NCBI RefSeq assembly: GCF_039871655.1
Contig: NZ_JBDPLZ010000009.1
Span: 62,001-126,000 of the forward strand
Direction: 5' to 3'
Source of the DNA: Actinocorallia sp039871655
GTDB taxonomy: Bacteria; Actinomycetota; Actinomycetes; Streptosporangiales; Streptosporangiaceae
DNA length: 64,000 bases
The notes below the pieces were generated by a model. It was not told where the DNA came from. It saw only the letters and a program-made list of their open reading frames with translations, and did no database searches. The first letter of the stretch is position 1, and every line of letters starts with the position of its first letter. The position numbers and the translations under genes were made by a program. Of this stretch, positions 15,336-23,346 are shown in pieces.

Positions 15336-16699
15336 TGCTGACCCGCAAGGACCTCGTCCAGGCGCACCGCCTGATGACCATGCGCGCGGGCCAGGCCCTG
15401 CTGCTGGCCGAACCCGACAACGCCGACCGCCCGCTGCGCCGTATCGGCATCGGCCTGTTCAGCGGACTGATGGTGGGAGTGCTGCTCGTCGCCGGATGGG
15501 GCATCGCCGGACTCATCACCAAGGACGGCTCGATCCGCAACATGGACGAGCAGACGGTCCTCATCGCCAAGGGCACCGGCGCCAAGTACGTCATGTGCCA
15601 GATGCAGAAGGACAGGCTGTGCACGGCGGTCAACTACGCCTCGGCGCGGCTGGCCGTCCAGGGCGGACAGGTGAAGGTCCGCACGGTCGCCACCAAATCG
15701 CTGTCGAAGTTCCAGCATGGTCCGCTGATCGGCATCCCCGGCGCGCCGGACGCCCTGCCGTCGTCGCTCGTCAGCGCCCCCTGGACGGTCTGCGTCAGCA
15801 TGGTCCCGCACAACGGCCTGCGCAAACCCGCCGCCTCCCTGGCCGTCGGGCGGGACCTGGGAGGCACGCCCATGGCCGCCGGCACGGGCGTCGTCGTCCT
15901 TTCGAGCGGCGCCTACTGGCTGGTCGTGGACGGCGTCAAGATGGAGCTGCCCAAGGCGTTCCTGCGCCCCCTCGCCTCCGACTACCAGCCGCTCCAGGTC
16001 CCCCCGGTGTGGCTGAACGGGATGATCCCCGGCCCGCGGTTCCAGGCTCCCGACATCCCCGGATACAGCGTTCGCCGCGCGTCTCCCTCCGGAGGCAAGG
16101 CGCGGATCGGCCAGACCTACTTCGTCGAGGCCTCGGGGGTCTCCCCTGAGCAGTGGTTCGTGCTGCTGCGCGAGGGTCTGGCCCCGCTGACGAAGACCGA
16201 GGCCTGGCTGCTGGAGAACAGCCCGGGTGCTCCCGCGACCCTCCGCATCTCCCGCGCGGTCGCCAACCGCGCCCAGACCGCGAGGCTCCCCGAGACCGAC
16301 CTGCCGACCGAGCTTCCCCGCATCGAGGCCTACGACGGCTCGCGGCCGCTGTGCGCCGACTACGCCGATCCCGGGAAGCGCTCGGCGCGGTTGACCCTCG
16401 GAGCCACCCTGCCCGCCATCGCCGACCCGGCCGCGGTGGGCGTCCGCAAGGACCGCCTGGACCAGGTCATCATGAGCCCCGGCACGGGTGTCCTGGCCGC
16501 GGTCGTCCAGAACGAGGCACCCACGGCCCATGTCCTGATCACGGAGGACGGCCGGAAGTTCCCCGTCCCCACCCAGGAGGACCTCGCCAAACTCGGTTAC
16601 GAGCAGTCCCAGGCACGTCCCGTCCTGTCCCATCTGATGCAGCTCATGCCGCCGGGCCCCGCCCTGGACGGCCGTGCCGCGGTCCAGCAGGTTTCATGA
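15335..16699 (+). CDS. eccB: EccB, membrane-anchored periplasmic component of type VII secretion
   Basis: 454 aa. The start MLTRKDLVQAHRLMTMRAGQALL is typical of the family; one transmembrane helix follows (about 40-65, GLFSGLMVGVLLVAGWGIAG), then a large external domain with the paired-repeat pattern of EccB (GVVVLSSGAYWLVVDGVKMELP; GVLAAVVQNEAP ... LITEDGRKFPVP). The ATG lies within the eccD stop. A longer reading frame extends upstream into eccD, but the conserved N-terminus fixes the start. Confidence 0.94.
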   Translation: MLTRKDLVQAHRLMTMRAGQALLLAEPDNADRPLRRIGIGLFSGLMVGVLLVAGWGIAGLITKDGSIRNMDEQTVLIAKGTGAKYVMCQMQKDRLCTAVNYASARLAVQGGQVKVRTVATKSLSKFQHGPLIGIPGAPDALPSSLVSAPWTVCVSMVPHNGLRKPAASLAVGRDLGGTPMAAGTGVVVLSSGAYWLVVDGVKMELPKAFLRPLASDYQPLQVPPVWLNGMIPGPRFQAPDIPGYSVRRASPSGGKARIGQTYFVEASGVSPEQWFVLLREGLAPLTKTEAWLLENSPGAPATLRISRAVANRAQTARLPETDLPTELPRIEAYDGSRPLCADYADPGKRSARLTLGATLPAIADPAAVGVRKDRLDQVIMSPGTGVLAAVVQNEAPTAHVLITEDGRKFPVPTQEDLAKLGYEQSQARPVLSHLMQLMPPGPALDGRAAVQQVS

Positions 16700-16772
16700 C
16701 GCTTCATATCTCCTTGCCGTGACATCAGAAATAACAGTTAGATAACGCGACCTTGGGGTTTTCTGGGGTCAA

Positions 16773-16802
16773 CTGGCAGGAGGAGGCGGAGGTGCGTAGG
16801 GT
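16773..16802 (+). promoter_or_regulatory. Possible promoter of the WXG100 gene pair
   Basis: CTGGCA (16773-16778), 18 bases, TAGGGT (16797-16802). It lies in the 152-base gap after eccB; the first WXG100 start follows 49 bases on with GGAGG six bases before GTG. Confidence 0.4.
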
Positions 16803-16851
16803 GATCACGCTTTGCGAATCGGAAATTCAACTGCAATTACGGAGGTGACGG

Positions 16852-17166
16852 GTGGCTCCCACTTCGGGTGCTGATAGGGCCAAAATGGCCCAGGCTGCCT
16901 CGCAGATCGAAGACGCGGCCGGCGACATCAAGGGCATGCAGAACAGGCTCAACTCCCAAAAGGGAACGATGATGGCCGGGTGGGAAGGCAACGCCTCCTT
17001 CGCCTTCAACCAGGTCTTCGCCCAGTTCGACAAGGCCTTCCTCAAGACGCTCGACCAGCTGGACGAGATCCACAAGAAGCTCGTGGACAACCGGATCCGC
17101 TACGAGGCCAACGAAGAGCAGACGCAGGCCGACATCCAGCGTCTGAACACCTTGCTCAACAACTAG
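16852..17166 (+). CDS. WXG100 family protein (EsxA/EsxB-like), first of a pair
   Basis: 104 aa from GTG. Two predicted helices joined by the turn Trp44-Glu45-Gly46, and a C-terminal YxxxE motif (Tyr84, Glu88), the general type VII secretion signal. WXG100 proteins are exported as heterodimers through the Ecc complex. It is 10 bases from the next WXG100 gene, the likely dimer partner. Which member is EsxA-like and which is EsxB-like cannot be settled from sequence alone. Confidence 0.92.
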   Translation: MAPTSGADRAKMAQAASQIEDAAGDIKGMQNRLNSQKGTMMAGWEGNASFAFNQVFAQFDKAFLKTLDQLDEIHKKLVDNRIRYEANEEQTQADIQRLNTLLNN

Positions 17167-17176
17167 GGGAACTGAC

Positions 17177-17473
17177 GTGGCGCCCACCGACTACACCAGG
17201 GTCAACTTCCAGTCTCTCGCCGACGGCGTGGAAGCCTTCCGGAAGATCCACGGCGAACTGGACAACAGGCTCGACAACCTCGAGAAGTACCTCGAGTCCA
17301 ACCTCGCGGAGTGGGAAGGCGACGCGGTCCAGGCCTACTGGGAAGCCAAGCGCATCTGGGACCAGGCCTGCCAGGACGTCGCGAACAGCATCACCGCGAT
17401 GAGCTCCGCCATCGGCAACGCGAACCAGAACTACCAGGACACCGAAAGCGCCAACCGGCGTATTTGGGGCTGA
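17177..17473 (+). CDS. WXG100 family protein (EsxA/EsxB-like), second of a pair
   Basis: 98 aa from GTG. Helix-turn-helix hairpin with Trp46-Glu47-Gly48 and the family continuation DAVQAYWEAKRIW, plus Tyr86-Gln-Asp-Thr-Glu90 (YxxxE) near the C-terminus. Both members of this pair carry a YxxxE motif, whereas in mycobacterial pairs usually only one does. A strong hairpin follows the stop codon. Confidence 0.92.
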   Translation: MAPTDYTRVNFQSLADGVEAFRKIHGELDNRLDNLEKYLESNLAEWEGDAVQAYWEAKRIWDQACQDVANSITAMSSAIGNANQNYQDTESANRRIWG

Positions 17474-17485
17474 CGAACTCGACAG

Positions 17486-17510
17486 GCGCCGCCCCCGCCG
17501 GGGGCGGCGC
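17486..17510 (+). terminator. Perfect hairpin after the WXG100 pair
   Basis: An 11-bp perfect stem, GCGCCGCCCCC (17486-17496) with GGGGGCGGCGC (17500-17510), and a 3-base loop, 12 bases after the stop codon. No T run follows, so it may act as a partial terminator or as a 3' stabiliser that gives more WXG100 message than message for the downstream genes. Confidence 0.6.
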
Positions 17511-17543
17511 TCTGCCGCTCACTAGTCATACGGGGTCAGTACC

Positions 17544-17960
17544 TTGGGCGAGCAATACCACCCGAACGGCTCGGGCGTCGCGAACGACCTGAGCCGGCAC
17601 ACCGGCAGCAGCGGTCCCAAGTCCACCTGGACGTCGCCGCGGGCCACCGGTGACATCGACGTCGAGCGCGAGCGTCTCAACGGCATCGCGAAGAAGCTCG
17701 GCGACGACCTCAAGAAGCTGGAAGCGGACATCGAGAGCTTCGCGTCGGCCAACAAGATCCCCGCCGCGGACCTCGGTATCTCCTCGGCCGCCGGGACGCT
17801 CAAGACGTCGTCGGCACGGACGCACAACGCTCTGCTCGACGCCATGGTCAGGCTGCGCTTCGCCTACCTGGGCGTGATCAACGGGCTGCGCGGCACCAGC
17901 GCGAACTACCAGAACACCGAAGAAGAGATCGCGGCCTACTTCCGCGGGCTCGGCGTCTAG
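17544..17960 (+). CDS. Small helical type VII locus protein with YxxxE, no WXG motif
   Basis: 138 aa if the TTG at 17544 is the start (GGGG 8 bases before); no in-frame ATG is nearby. The first 35 residues are polar, then two long helices are likely (about 38-72 and 82-125). There is no WXG, but the tail carries Tyr122-Gln-Asn-Thr-Glu126 (YxxxE) in the same setting as the WXG100 neighbour (NYQNTE against NYQDTE). This suggests a diverged WXG100-fold substrate or partner of the next gene. I do not recognise a named family. Confidence 0.75.
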   Translation: MGEQYHPNGSGVANDLSRHTGSSGPKSTWTSPRATGDIDVERERLNGIAKKLGDDLKKLEADIESFASANKIPAADLGISSAAGTLKTSSARTHNALLDAMVRLRFAYLGVINGLRGTSANYQNTEEEIAAYFRGLGV

Positions 17961-17973
17961 GAAGGGGAAACGC

Positions 17974-19230
17974 ATGGGCGATGAGGTCAAGCTTCACCGG
18001 CCCCAGGCCGTGCAGGCCGGCTCTCCCGCGCCGACGCCGGCGAGCGTCGACATGGAGCAGGTCAAGTCCATCATCAGCGCGGTGGACATCGCGAACGTGA
18101 CGCAGACCGGCGAGCTCTACCTGAAGATGGCGGCCCGCTTCGACGAGCACGCGGCCAACCTCGTCGCGCACGCCGAGGCCATCGCCGGGATCTGGCGCGG
18201 CAAGCCCGCCGACAGCGCCCTCGACGCGATGGCCAAGCTGCACAACGCCGCCACCACGATCAGCGCCAACACGACCGAGGCCGGGAACACCTACCAGTGG
18301 CTGGGCACCACGATCCTGCCCTTCTACAAGGACAGCGCCCAGGACATGACGGACGGGTTCGTCCGCACCGACTCCGACGACGAACGAGCCCGCGAACTCC
18401 TCGACCGGATGAACGACCGGGTGACGGAGGCCAACAACGGACTCCCCAGCCAGCTCGTCGTCACGCTCCCGGTGGTGGACTCCTCGCCTAGAAAACAGGA
18501 AGAGAACTGGCCGGGAAACCCGGTCGCGTCCTCTCCTTACGGACCCTACGACGGGGGGAACGGCCCGAACGGCGACTACGGTTCGTGGGCGCCCGAGCAG
18601 TACGACGACGATCCGTACGGCGGGAATCCGGGAGGCACCGGGCCCGGTGGTCCGAGCTATCCGGACTCGGGCGGTCCCAAGATGCCGGGCGGTCCGGGGA
18701 ATCCCGAGATTCCGTCGGGACCGGGTGGAACCACTCCCAACGGCCCCGGCGGTTCCGGCGTGAACGTCATCGGGAACGACACGGACCTGGCCGGAACCGG
18801 GCCGAATCCGGGACCGGGAACCGGCCAGAACCCCTTCAACCTGAATCCCACGGGGCCGGGCAACGGGCTGCCGAGCCAGCCCGCCGGGCCCTCGCCGTAC
18901 GGCCCCGGTGGTTACCCCGGACTCACCGGACCCGGCGGTGGCCCCACCACCAGGGGGCCGTCGGGGCTCAGCACCCCCCGGACCGGCCTGCCGCAGAGCC
19001 CCGGCGGTCCCGGCAGAGGCGTCATCGGCGCCGCGAACGGAGAGTCCGCGCTGGCGCGCAACGCGGCCCAGCAGATGGCGGCCCGAGGTCAGGCGGGTAT
19101 GCCGATCGGCGGGGCGCGCGGCGGCGGCGCGGGCGGAGATGGCGAAGAGCACACTCGCACCACCTGGCTTTCTGAGGACGAGGAAGTCTGGGGCGGGGAC
19201 GCCGACGTCCCCCCTGCGGTGATCGGCTGA
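17974..19230 (+). CDS. PPE-like/WXG type VII locus protein with Gly/Pro-rich tail
   Basis: 418 aa. A helical N-terminal part (about 25-155) with Trp74-Arg-Gly76 in the turn (GIWRGKPADSALDAM), then a long Gly/Pro/Asn-rich low-complexity region (about 175-375), and a short conserved end WLSEDEEVWGG ... PPAVIG. I recall the [YW]LxEDExxW ... PPVI ending from PPE-like proteins of streptomycete type VII loci. Likely an exported or surface-held substrate or a chaperone partner for the 138-aa protein. It starts 13 bases after the gene before and is followed after 1 base by the second mycosin. Confidence 0.78.
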   Translation: MGDEVKLHRPQAVQAGSPAPTPASVDMEQVKSIISAVDIANVTQTGELYLKMAARFDEHAANLVAHAEAIAGIWRGKPADSALDAMAKLHNAATTISANTTEAGNTYQWLGTTILPFYKDSAQDMTDGFVRTDSDDERARELLDRMNDRVTEANNGLPSQLVVTLPVVDSSPRKQEENWPGNPVASSPYGPYDGGNGPNGDYGSWAPEQYDDDPYGGNPGGTGPGGPSYPDSGGPKMPGGPGNPEIPSGPGGTTPNGPGGSGVNVIGNDTDLAGTGPNPGPGTGQNPFNLNPTGPGNGLPSQPAGPSPYGPGGYPGLTGPGGGPTTRGPSGLSTPRTGLPQSPGGPGRGVIGAANGESALARNAAQQMAARGQAGMPIGGARGGGAGGDGEEHTRTTWLSEDEEVWGGDADVPPAVIG

Positions 19231-19231
19231 C

Positions 19232-20422
19232 ATGCTCCGCGGCATTTGCGTGACGGGGCTGGCGCTGTCCCTCGTGGCCGGCGCCGGCCCCGCTCGGGCT
19301 GTTCCGAAACCACACGGCGACCAGTGGTGGTTCGCCCCGATGGGTGTCCAGAAGGCGTGGAAGCGGAGCACAGGACGTGGTGTCACCGTGGCGCTCGTCG
19401 ACGGTAAGCCGAATCTCAAGCTCCCGGAGTTCGCCGGAGGCGACATCCGCCATGGCCGTACTCCCGGTGAGGTGGACCCCACCAAGAAGGAATGGGCGAG
19501 TGAAAGCCACGGGACCTCCATGCTCGGCTTGATCGCGGCGCAGGGTGGGGAAAGCGGCTACATGGGGGTGGCACCGGATGCCAGGGTCGTCTCGATCAGG
19601 AAGAACACCACCGCCGGCCTCAAGGACCTCATAAAGACCGCGATCGACCAAGGCGCGGATGTCGTCAACCTGTCGCTCTCACGCTTCGCCATCGTGCTGA
19701 ACACGCCCGACGTCGACTGCGATGAGCACGCTCTGGAAGCGGCCGCATACGCGGCGGAGCGGGACGTGGTGCTGGTGGCGGCCGCGGGCAACAACGAGTC
19801 CGGGAAGAACGTGCCGCAGGACCCGGCCTTCTGCCCCGGTTACCTCGCGGTGGGAGGCCTGTCCGAACAGCTGACTCCCCGCAAGAAGGCGGTCCATCAG
19901 GATTACGTGGCGGTCGCCGCGCCCTCCGAACAGATGGTCTCCTTGCATGACTCCGGTTCCCTGTACAAGGGAGACGGCGGTACCAGCTCCGCCGCTGCCC
20001 TCACCACCGCGGCCATCGCCCTGATCCGCGCCGCGCACCCCGACGAGAGCGCCCGCCAGATCGTCTCCCGCCTCCTCTACACCGCCCAGGACGTCCACAC
20101 CCCGGGCCGCGACGACTACACCGGCTACGGGCTCGTCCGCCCCGACCTGGCCATCGACGCCACCGTCCCCGCCGGCTTCGCCAACCCGGTCTACGACCGC
20201 CTGGACGCCCGGCTGCGGCAGAAGGCCGAGGAGAAGGAAGCCCAGGAGAACCCTCCGGAATTCGTCGTGGGCGGTGACCCGAACGTCAAGCGGCGCACGT
20301 CCAGCGACTGGGAGATCTACGGCCCCTGGCTCCTCGGCGCCGGCGTCCTCACCCTCGCCGGGGGCATCTCCGGGTTCCTCGTCTTCCGTAGAAGACGCAG
20401 GAGCGACGCTCGACCCTCCTGA
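19232..20422 (+). CDS. Type VII secretion mycosin (subtilisin-like Ser protease), copy 2
   Basis: 396 aa. Signal peptide about 1-23, S8 domain with Asp57 (ALVDGKPNL), His93 (ESHGTSM), Asn187 (AAAGNN) and Ser252 (GGTSSAAALTTA), then a transmembrane helix (about 362-383) and a basic cytosolic tail. The triad is intact, but the motifs depart from the norm: the Asp motif reads DGK in place of D[ST]G, and the usual Pro after the catalytic Ser block (GTSxAAP) is missing. This copy is less conserved than the one at 8829 and may have narrower specificity or a mainly structural role. Confidence 0.88.
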   Translation: MLRGICVTGLALSLVAGAGPARAVPKPHGDQWWFAPMGVQKAWKRSTGRGVTVALVDGKPNLKLPEFAGGDIRHGRTPGEVDPTKKEWASESHGTSMLGLIAAQGGESGYMGVAPDARVVSIRKNTTAGLKDLIKTAIDQGADVVNLSLSRFAIVLNTPDVDCDEHALEAAAYAAERDVVLVAAAGNNESGKNVPQDPAFCPGYLAVGGLSEQLTPRKKAVHQDYVAVAAPSEQMVSLHDSGSLYKGDGGTSSAAALTTAAIALIRAAHPDESARQIVSRLLYTAQDVHTPGRDDYTGYGLVRPDLAIDATVPAGFANPVYDRLDARLRQKAEEKEAQENPPEFVVGGDPNVKRRTSSDWEIYGPWLLGAGVLTLAGGISGFLVFRRRRRSDARPS

Positions 20423-20455
20423 CCGGGGCGGTGGAGCCCGCGGGAGCCGCGGCCG

Positions 20456-21955
20456 TCAGACGGTGGCGCGGGTGAAGGCGGCGGTGGCCAGGTGGACGGC
20501 GGTGGCCTGGGAGGCCTCGGCCAGGAGTGAGGGGTCCACGGCGGTGCCGGCGGCCAGGTGCCGGTCGTAGGGGAGGTGGATGACGGGGACGCCTTCGGCG
20601 GCCAGGAGGGCGCGGGAGCGGTTCAGGTCGCCGTCGACGTGCGGGGTGTGGGTGACCATGACGACGAGGGTGCGCTGGAGCAGGTGGGCGTGCGTGCCGC
20701 GCAGGAACCAGTCCAGGGCGCTGCGGGTGCTGAGGGCGCCGTCGACGGTCGCGGGGGCGACGAGGATCTGGGCGTGGGACGAGGCCAGGATGCCCTGGTG
20801 CAGGTCCGAGGTCAGGCCGGGACCGCAGTCGACCAGGCTGATGCCGAAGTAGCGGCTGAACTCGCCCTGCGCGGTCTGGAATTCCGCGAGGCTCAGCTCG
20901 GTCGTCAGGGCGCGGGAGGACGACGCGGACGCCACCCACAGGCGTTCGCCGGCCTGCGTCAGGTAGGACTGCGCCGCCTCCCAGTTCGGCAGCGTCGTCA
21001 GCCCCCGGTAGGTGCGTTCGGCGTTCACGCCCAGCCGCAGCGGCAGCGAGCCGAGGCTCGGGTCGGCGTCCAGGACGAGCGTCCGGTCTCCCCGGTGCGC
21101 GGCGATCGTCCGCGCGACCAGCGCCGTCACCGTCGTCTTGCCGGCTCCGCCCCGCAGGCTGGTGACGGCGATCCTCCGGCAGGAGCTGACCACCTGCCCC
21201 AGGATCCCGGCCGCGGCCTCCTGCTCCCGCACCACCTGCGCGGCCCGCGCACCCACGGCCCGCCGCATCCCGCGCCCCACCCGCCGTGCCAGCGGATCCC
21301 CGTGCCGCATCCGCCGCACCAGCTCACCCGCGACCGGATCCACGGACGAGTCCGCCCCCTGAGCCCACGCGACTCCCTCCGTGGGCACGCCTCCCTGCTG
21401 TCCTGCGCCCGCATGAGCCCCGTAGGCCTCTTCAGGCACATGCGGCGTGTCGGAGACGGGCGCGTCGCCGTACACGGCTGCTGCGGCTCCGCCCTGTTCC
21501 GGGTGGATACCTGCGGAGAAGACCACCTCGGCGGGAGAAACGGCCGCCGCGGGGGCGTGTGGAGTGCCGGGGACGGGCGCGTCGCCGTATACGGGTGCGG
21601 CCAGGCCGCTCTGGCCCAGGTAGGCGTCGGGCGTGGAGGGGGAAGGCGGCGCGGTCGGAGCGGGGACGCTGCCGTACGCGGGTCCTGTACCGGGCTCCTG
21701 GAGGGGGAGTGGATCGAGAGGGGACGGTGGGACGGGCACGCTCTGCGCTGCGGGGGACTCCGGGCCGGGCTGGGGGCGGGCGGCCGCGGTCACCACGGAG
21801 GAGGGGCGGTCGCGGCGGGTGGTGAAGGGAACGGGGGCGACCGGAGAGGTCAGAGGGTCTGCGGGAGCCGGAGCCGGGGCGGGGGGTGAGCCGCCGGCCA
21901 GGCCGCGGGAGGGCAGGCCGAGAGAGCGGAGCGTGGAGAGCTGCCAGTCAGGCAC
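20456..21955 (-). CDS. EspI-like MinD/ParA-family ATPase with Pro-rich N-terminus
   Basis: 499 aa. About 240 residues of Pro/Ala-rich low complexity precede a MinD/ParA domain with a deviant Walker A, RGGAGKTT (about 270), and Walker A' LVLDADPSLG. The family includes EspI, the ESX-1 regulator of mycobacteria that shuts secretion down when ATP is low; such proteins share this Pro-rich plus MinD design. A role in placing or gating the secretion machine is therefore likely but not shown. It is convergent with mycosin 2 (33 bases between stops). Confidence 0.82.
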   Translation of the reverse strand: MPDWQLSTLRSLGLPSRGLAGGSPPAPAPAPADPLTSPVAPVPFTTRRDRPSSVVTAAARPQPGPESPAAQSVPVPPSPLDPLPLQEPGTGPAYGSVPAPTAPPSPSTPDAYLGQSGLAAPVYGDAPVPGTPHAPAAAVSPAEVVFSAGIHPEQGGAAAAVYGDAPVSDTPHVPEEAYGAHAGAGQQGGVPTEGVAWAQGADSSVDPVAGELVRRMRHGDPLARRVGRGMRRAVGARAAQVVREQEAAAGILGQVVSSCRRIAVTSLRGGAGKTTVTALVARTIAAHRGDRTLVLDADPSLGSLPLRLGVNAERTYRGLTTLPNWEAAQSYLTQAGERLWVASASSSRALTTELSLAEFQTAQGEFSRYFGISLVDCGPGLTSDLHQGILASSHAQILVAPATVDGALSTRSALDWFLRGTHAHLLQRTLVVMVTHTPHVDGDLNRSRALLAAEGVPVIHLPYDRHLAAGTAVDPSLLAEASQATAVHLATAAFTRATV

Positions 21956-22057
21956 CGCGGTCCTTCCCCCAGAAGTGGTGGAAGCGAGTTTAGTGGTGAG
22001 TTGTGAGAGTTGTGGGACTAGGATCGGCGCGCTGCCGGATCGGGGAGGGGGCGTCGG

Positions 22058-22387
22058 GTGTCCAAGGACTTGGTGGTTCTGGGGAGAAGGGAACCCGACG
22101 TCGCGGGGGTGGCGGAGGCCTGCGGGAGCGTGTTCCGGGTGAACGGGGCGGGCTGGCCGGTGCAGGTCTTCGACGACGAGGGAAGGCTGGTGCTGACCGT
22201 CGAGAGCCCGGTGCCGGTGGAGGCGCAGGGCGAGGTCGAGCGGCTGCTGGGAGTGCGGGCGGACCCGCCGGTGTGGTGGATCGACGTCCGGGCCGCGGCG
22301 GACCTCGAGGAGGCGGCCGCCGTCGCGCGCGAGCTCGCCTCGGAGCTGGCCGGGCGGTTCAGCGGCGTGGTCTGGAGCAGCAGATGA
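22058..22387 (+). CDS. DUF6177-like protein, N-terminal part
   Basis: 109 aa from GTG (ribosome binding site GGGGAGGGGG). It matches from memory the first quarter of the DUF6177 family (SKDLVVL opening, VQVFDDEGRLVLTVESP, PPVWWIDVRAA). In streptomycetes I recall that family as one protein of about 450 aa encoded in type VII secretion loci. Here the frame ends and the C-terminal part begins in an overlapping ATGA, so two polypeptides are made. It starts about 100 bases from the divergent EspI-like gene. Confidence 0.65.
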   Translation: MSKDLVVLGRREPDVAGVAEACGSVFRVNGAGWPVQVFDDEGRLVLTVESPVPVEAQGEVERLLGVRADPPVWWIDVRAAADLEEAAAVARELASELAGRFSGVVWSSR

Positions 22388-23133
22388 GCATCGCCGACGT
22401 CCTCACCGCCAAGGCGTCCGTCCTGCTACAGGACCGGGCCGTGGTGCCGCTGCTCGCCTGGATGGCGCCGGAGGGCAGGGCGCTGCAGGTGGTGACGCCG
22501 CCGACCTCGCGGTTGACGCTGCCGCTCAGCCTCGCGCTGGTCGGGCCGGACGACCGCTGGGTCGTCGCGGATGGCGACGTCTTCTACGACGGGCTCACCG
22601 GCCATCATCTGAGGTGGGACGGCGAGTGCTTCAGCCCCGACCCCCGGGCACAGGGGCACGCTCCGGGGTTCACGGTCAAGTCGGAAGCCGCCACCGGAGG
22701 CCAGCTGTTCCTCACCCTGGAGGACCGCGTGTCGTCGGGGGAGCCGCTCGCCGGGGTGCTCGCCCAGGTCTGCCAGGCGGTTCTGGGCTATCCGCCGACC
22801 GGCTGGGGACGCAACGAACCCGCCGGCCTGCGCTGGGACCGCGGGCATTTCACCGAGGAGCTGCGCAGCCGGCCGGGACGCGCCGTGGTGGTCTGCTCCG
22901 CGGGCATGGTCGCGACGACGTCCGTCATGCCACTGCCGGACGGCTCCCATCTGGAGCAGTCGACGATCGTCATCGGGTTCGCCGACCCCTCGACGGTGCC
23001 GGTTCCGCAGATGAGCGGCATCGTCGCCAGGCTGCCGGGGGTGACGGCGGCCTCCGCGCAGGTGCGTTTCGGCCGCCCCGACCTGACCGTCGAGCCGCGC
23101 TGGACGGGTGCCCCCGTGCCCATCCAGCTCTGA
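22384..23133 (+). CDS. DUF6177-like protein, C-terminal part
   Basis: 249 aa. The ATG overlaps the stop of the preceding gene by 4 bases. It contains the DUF6177 hallmarks as I recall them: VLLQDRAVVPLLAWM, GRALQVVTPPTSRLTLP, DRWVVADGDVFYDGLTG, PPTGWGRNEPAGLRW and a late RPDLTVEPRW. An in-frame extension upstream to 22003 exists, but it would overlap the first part out of frame. No catalytic motif is evident. Probably a soluble accessory protein of type VII secretion working with the N-terminal part. Confidence 0.7.
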   Translation: MSIADVLTAKASVLLQDRAVVPLLAWMAPEGRALQVVTPPTSRLTLPLSLALVGPDDRWVVADGDVFYDGLTGHHLRWDGECFSPDPRAQGHAPGFTVKSEAATGGQLFLTLEDRVSSGEPLAGVLAQVCQAVLGYPPTGWGRNEPAGLRWDRGHFTEELRSRPGRAVVVCSAGMVATTSVMPLPDGSHLEQSTIVIGFADPSTVPVPQMSGIVARLPGVTAASAQVRFGRPDLTVEPRWTGAPVPIQL

Positions 23134-23346
23134 TTCCGGCCGACGACCGGATGAGGCCAGGACGGTGCAGAGGTTCGTCGCTGAAGGGGTGTTTCTGGGG
23201 TCTTGTCATACTTGGTGATGATGGTGGTGACATGTGCCTTGAACTTGGGGCAGGGAGACGGCAACCTTCTTACGCTGGTCAGGTAAGAGAACAACAGGGG
23301 AGCAGAGGGCGCTGACCTTGAGTCACGTGGCGAGGCGGACGACACG

